A DNA stretch of 64,000 nucleotides from Welwitschia mirabilis (lineage: Eukaryota; Gnetophyta; Gnetopsida; Welwitschiales): contig JBOZIK010000001.1 of assembly GCA_051453625.1 (NCBI GenBank), positions 93,241,745 through 93,305,744 on the forward strand, given 5' to 3'. The notes under the pieces were generated by a model. It was not told the DNA's origin and made no database searches. It saw nothing but the letters and a program-made list of their open reading frames with translations. This document shows positions 60,300 to 64,000 of this stretch, one piece after another. The number at the start of each line of letters is the position of its first letter. The first letter of the stretch is position 1. Position numbers and translations under genes: made by a program.

Positions 60300-61824
60300 T
60301 AAAGGAGAAGTAAAAGAATGATTTTCTAAAATTTCTATATCCTCTTCCTTCTCATCATTTTTATCATTTTAAGATGTTGAAGCCTTATGGATAGGAGGTA
60401 TTGTCTTATTTCCACTTTTTTTTTTACAACTTTACAAGCTTTTTTAACTTTATTTGGGTGTCTTATTTCCACTTTTTATCACAACCTTATAATCTCTCTT
60501 AAATTTTTTTGGGTTTGGTGGAGGTTGTGTGGCAAGTAACCATTATGATATTTATTTAGGAAGCATAGTTTGTTAAAAAATACTCACAAGGTTTTCAATA
60601 TTGAAATTTATTATTTCTTAGGTTTTTCTTAACTCATTAATAGAATTTATAATTAGGTCATCTTAGTTTTATGCGTTGGATAAGCTTATTTAATTATTAC
60701 AATTATTTGGTTGGAAATTTACATTCTTAAATATTTTTCTAAATGGTTAGAAATTAGGATGATTTATTTAAAATTTTTTAAAATTGAATTATCCATTCAT
60801 CCTAGGTTGAAACTTGTTTTGATTTTGGATTTAACTTTGGCTTTGGTTTTAATTAAAGTTTGAAGACCTTTGATTAAAAGAACATTCTTATTTATAAATT
60901 CTTTCTATATAAGTTGGTAATAAAGGATACTCTTTCATTACATAATAGTTGTCTTTGCATAAATCACAAGTTAGAGCTTCTATTACCACCTTTGTATCTA
61001 AGATTATCTAATGTATTATTTTAAAGTTAATATAAAATCCTTAATGACATTAGATGGTTATTTTTCAATCCTTACTTCCTCCTTCTCTTGCTTAACTTCC
61101 TTAAGATGTTTAATGATTTAACTTACTATTTAATTTTCTCTAGTGAGCGTTTAGAATAAGTTTAACTCACTTCTAATAATTCTTCTAATACTATTAAAGA
61201 ATTTTCTAATGTAAGGTTCATCAAATTTCCTTCATAAGAAAAATCAACAAGTTTTTTAATCTTCATGAGAAAAATCATCTACAGGATTCAAATGTCAATC
61301 AACAATAAACATCTCATAGGAAAAGGCATAATATTTATTAGGATGTTGTTGGAAGTTAGTTACTTCTTTCTTACATTTTCTTATAGTTGTTTCATTTATG
61401 AATCTCTTAATTAAAGCTTTTTGAACTTGGCTTCATGTTTTTAGACCCTTATGGGGAATTCTTTTTAACTAAATTTTAGCTTTTTCTTTTAAAGTAATGG
61501 AAAAAATTACTATAAAAGTTTTATCACTTATTATTTTCTTACCATTTTAAGAAGTAAGTACTAATTATCGATGTTTATAATATGTTATAAAGAATATTCA
61601 TAGTAGTCATCACTAAAAATGGGATAAGAATTTAAATTCCTAAGTTCAATATCATTACTAAAAATTAAATCAAAATGGGTTTGGATTTCATATTTTTTAT
61701 TAGCTATAAGCTCTCTAAGGATGACATTAGCATTGGGATTTATAAGCATAGTCATAGGGGTTCCAATAATAAGGGGCAGACTAGATGAAATAACTTTCTT
61801 TTGCTTTTGTGATGAACTGGGCAT
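60300..61824 (-). pseudogene. Athila/Tat gag relic
   Basis: The likely start is the ATG at 61824 (MPSSSQKQKK), open for 79 codons. The Retrotrans_gag block follows on shifted frames: IVIFSITLKEKAKI and GLKTWSQVQKALIKRF, then KKEVTNFQQHPNKYYAFSYE (about 61520-61320). The Cys/His-rich C-terminal knuckle is not clear. The last part (about 60500-60300) is Lys/Glu-rich. This start is preferred because it lies about 240 bases from the 5' LTR edge. Confidence 0.7.
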
Positions 61825-62065
61825 ATTTTAAAAATTTATTTTCTTATAAACTATTATTTAAAAAATATTCTAAAATGTTTTTTTTTTTGCAAAATTAGAT
61901 TCTAAAGTAATAAATGTAGAAATTTTAGAATTTTTAAACTTTATGTACTTTTGGTGTATGTACTTGAGTTAAATTCAAAGTCAATCAAATATTCTCGGAT
62001 GTTTTTCTCTATGAAAACCACTCTATTTGATATTTTTATTTACTACTAGATTTTAAAAATAAAAA

Positions 62066-62243
62066 AATTATATACTTTAATAGTAGAAATAAAATGCAAA
62101 GCAGAAAATAATAATGCAAACACACTTATGCAAGTTAGTCTAGGAAAGAAAAAGATAATGAACCTAAACTAATAATGCTCAATCTTGACAAAGGTTGCCC
62201 TCAAAACCTATATCACTAAAGAACCTATCATAGAATTAGAATT
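62066..62243 (-). repeat. LTR family D, copy 3 (truncated 5' LTR)
   Basis: ATACTTTAATAGTAGAAATA, ATGCAAAGCAGAAAATAA and CTAAACTAATAATGCTCAAT match copy 2 at 51258-51430 closely. It stops at 62243, where a different LTR begins with TGATAGGATCGAG. Confidence 0.75.
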
Positions 62244-62551
62244 TGATAGGATCGAGAACCCTAGAGGGGGGTGAATAGGTTCTTTGAGAAATACAACATA
62301 ATATTCTAAATGAATCCAATATTAAATAAAAACTTGTAGACAATAATTAACTAATCCAAAATGTGCGTGAAAAGAGAAAATAATAGGAGTAAAGAAATAA
62401 TAACTAAAAGCAAGTACCAAATGAATGCATGTAGGATTTATAGTGGTTTAGGAAACCCCCTCCTCTACTTTCAATAATTAGCTTAGTCCCAAGTTAGATC
62501 CAGATTTTTGTTACTCCATCAGATATTCTAGGTTTACTTGTAACCTTTACA

Positions 62552-62683
62552 AATGGACTTTTCTAGGCTTAGTCTTAATCTTTGAATGGACTTTTTAAGG
62601 ATTAACCTCAATTTTTGAGTAAACTTTTCAAGGCTTAGTCTCAATCTTTAATTGGAATTTTTAAGGCTTAGTCTTAACCTTTC
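62552..62683 (+). repeat. 33-bp minisatellite, four copies
   Basis: Four adjacent 33-base units of the form AATGGACTTTTNAAGGCTTA plus GTCTTAATCTTTG start at 62552, 62585, 62618 and 62651. A partial unit precedes them. Units differ by a few transitions and small changes. Confidence 0.9.
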
Positions 62684-63129
62684 ATAATATAAAGTAGTGA
62701 GTAATAATGCAAAAAATGCATAGATATCACTCATACTTGATGCAATGGATTTGATAGAGCTCTTCTCCTATAAATGTAAAATGGATGAAGCACTGAATTT
62801 GACTTTAAATGTAGAGATGATATAGATTATAGATCTTCCTTAGTTAGAAGTATAGATGCCAAGATACAATAATGAGTATGACAAGATTATAGTACTCATT
62901 CCTTAGATCTAATAGAATAACATAATTGAAAATGTTTTCAAAGGATTCTATACTCATCTATTCCATGACTATTTATACTAGAAGGATTTTAGGGTTTATT
63001 ACATTTGAAATGCATTTTCAATGGCTATAAATAACTAGAAAATAGCTATCCAACTGCTATATAATTGATACACAATGACTAGAAAATTTTAGTTCCATTT
63101 CATTTGGTCAACCCCTCAGAATTCTAGTC

Positions 63130-63695
63130 AGCTCCATCTAGTGTTATGACTTACACAGGTCACCTGAGTGAAAGTTTTGGTCACCTCAATTTCTTATGAC
63201 TTTATGTCTGGTTGACCCCATCTAGGTCCGGTTGACCCTTTGTTTGGTTGCCCATAATAAAATCTAATCACCTGCTTGTCCCGATAAAATTCTTTCCAAT
63301 TTCTAGCATCATGTCCTGTTGACTCCTTTAGCTATTTGATCGACTCCATGATGATTGGCTCAGGAGTATCAGCTACATAGTGCTCAAGTCTGGTTGAACC
63401 CATCATAGGTCCAGTCAACTTATTTGACAATCAATTCAAGAGTACTATTCCTTGGATTACAGATCTAGTTATCCCCATCATAGGTCTAGTAAACTGCTTG
63501 TCATTTAGTCCAGGTATGTTATTTATCAGGTTCTTAAATCTGGTCGACCCCAAAGGATTGGGTTGACTCCTTGCCATTTAGTTCAGGGATATAGGTTCTT
63601 GAGGTTACAGGTCTAGTGGACCCCATCAAAAATCTAGTTAACCCCTCTAGATGCAATTCATTTAGTCTATGTTATTCAGGTGTGGTTGACTCTTT
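63130..63695 (+). repeat. degenerate GGTTGACCCCATC motif field
   Basis: GGTTGACCCCATC-AGGTCCGGTTGACC-like motifs recur at irregular 50-130 base steps (for example near 63211, 63228, 63392, 63540, 63608 and 63673), with decayed forms TCTAGTTATCCCC and TCTAGTGGACCCC. This suggests an ancestral GGTCGACC-rich tandem array. Confidence 0.7.
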
Positions 63696-64000
63696 AAAAG
63701 TATATTTGATATCTTAAGAGGGAAAAAGAACTGACAGGTTTCTAGTGCTGAGAATTTAATGATTTCAGTTTCATCTTTAAACCTGTAAGTAATTAACATC
63801 TTTTATATAAGATATACAAAATTTTCTATACAAAAAACATTAGTTTAACATCAATTAGTAAAACATAATCTAATAATATGCCCCTTTGACATTAGTGGGA
63901 AATAATACTTAGCTGTGAAAACTTAGGACTTAGAAAAGCTCTCCTTTACAAAATGCTTATTATAAAATAATACTTTTTAAAACATGTTAGAACATTTAGA

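Larger units (their letters stand above)
51258..62243 (-). mobile_element. Athila/Tat-type Ty3/gypsy element with extra ORF
   Basis: A minus-strand element with the 5' LTR remnant at 62066-62243, gag-protease-RT-RNase H-integrase from 61824 to about 56400, an extra ORF relic at 54270-53176 and the 3' LTR at 51258-52786. The domain order gag, PR, RT, RH, INT and the protein motifs place it in the non-chromodomain Athila/Tat branch. Its 5' LTR is cut off by another LTR repeat at 62244. All coding parts contain stops. Confidence 0.7.
62244..64000 (+). mobile_element. LTR-type repeat inserted into family D LTR, continuing past the window
   Basis: It begins TGATAGGATCGAGAACCC and the widespread plant LTR motif CTAGAGGGGGGTGAATAGG (62263-62280). 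GATTTATAGTGGTTTAGGAAACCCCCT (62430-62455) is also typical of plant LTRs. No coding sequence is seen. It contains a 33-bp minisatellite and a field of GGTTGACCCC-like motifs. The right end lies outside the window, so LTR length and family are open. Confidence 0.55.

Noticed and set aside
62552-62683. CRISPR-like repeat array
   Set aside because: There are no spacers; it is a minisatellite inside an LTR repeat.

Overview
This window looks like intergenic heterochromatin from a large, repeat-rich flowering-plant genome. The plant retrotransposon lineages, the very long LTRs and a plastid DNA insertion support this; I cannot name the species. By eye the DNA is strongly AT-rich and almost free of CpG. 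That is the usual result of long-term cytosine methylation and deamination. No complete protein-coding gene is visible, and nearly every open reading frame is a chance frame or the antisense of a decayed retrotransposon domain. Five assembly gaps are present: 13176-13746, 18566-18665, 35901-35910, 52191-52199 and 52917-53175.

Left part (1-22 kb). A minus-strand Ty3/gypsy remnant has a gag-like piece (about 380-1460), a primer binding site (2384-2401) and its LTR to the right (2407 to about 4320). That LTR copy carries a decayed piece of chloroplast atpA (3365-3637). Two Ty1/copia reverse transcriptase remnants follow on the minus strand (4980-6060 and 7990-9100), separated by another LTR-like copy (6360-7610). 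A segment at 7619-7870 recurs at 9283-9560. A further LTR-like copy lies at 11.9-13.2 kb. From 14.4 to 20.9 kb there is LTR-like AT-rich DNA with a tandem duplication. It is interrupted by a short CpG-retaining island (about 16.5-17.0 kb) that may hold the last exons of a host gene, flanked by tRNA-derived SINE-like pieces.

Middle (22-48 kb). Nested insertions are visible. An old minus-strand Athila/Tat-type element supplies RNase H and integrase remnants (23.0-24.8 kb). A 6 kb plus-strand LTR element (26423-32428) with no recognisable pol lies to the right. Further right, a 10.6 kb minus-strand chromovirus of Tekay/Del type (34713 to about 45290, LTRs of about 3.4 kb) splits an older LTR copy. 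The chromovirus keeps recognisable gag, protease, RNase H, integrase and chromodomain remnants, but the reverse transcriptase core is missing.

Right part (48-64 kb). A minus-strand Athila/Tat-type element has the most complete domain order in the window, gag-protease-RT-RNase H-integrase (61824 down to about 56400). An extra decayed open region follows, then the LTR (51258-52786). The extra region and the LTR are repeated once more at 49838-51130 and 48285-49837, giving an LTR/ORF/LTR/ORF/pol tandem. From 62244 to the end lies another LTR-type repeat with a 33-bp minisatellite and many degenerate GGTTGACCCC motifs.

All boundaries marked 'about' are by-eye alignments. Clade names rest on motif recognition only.
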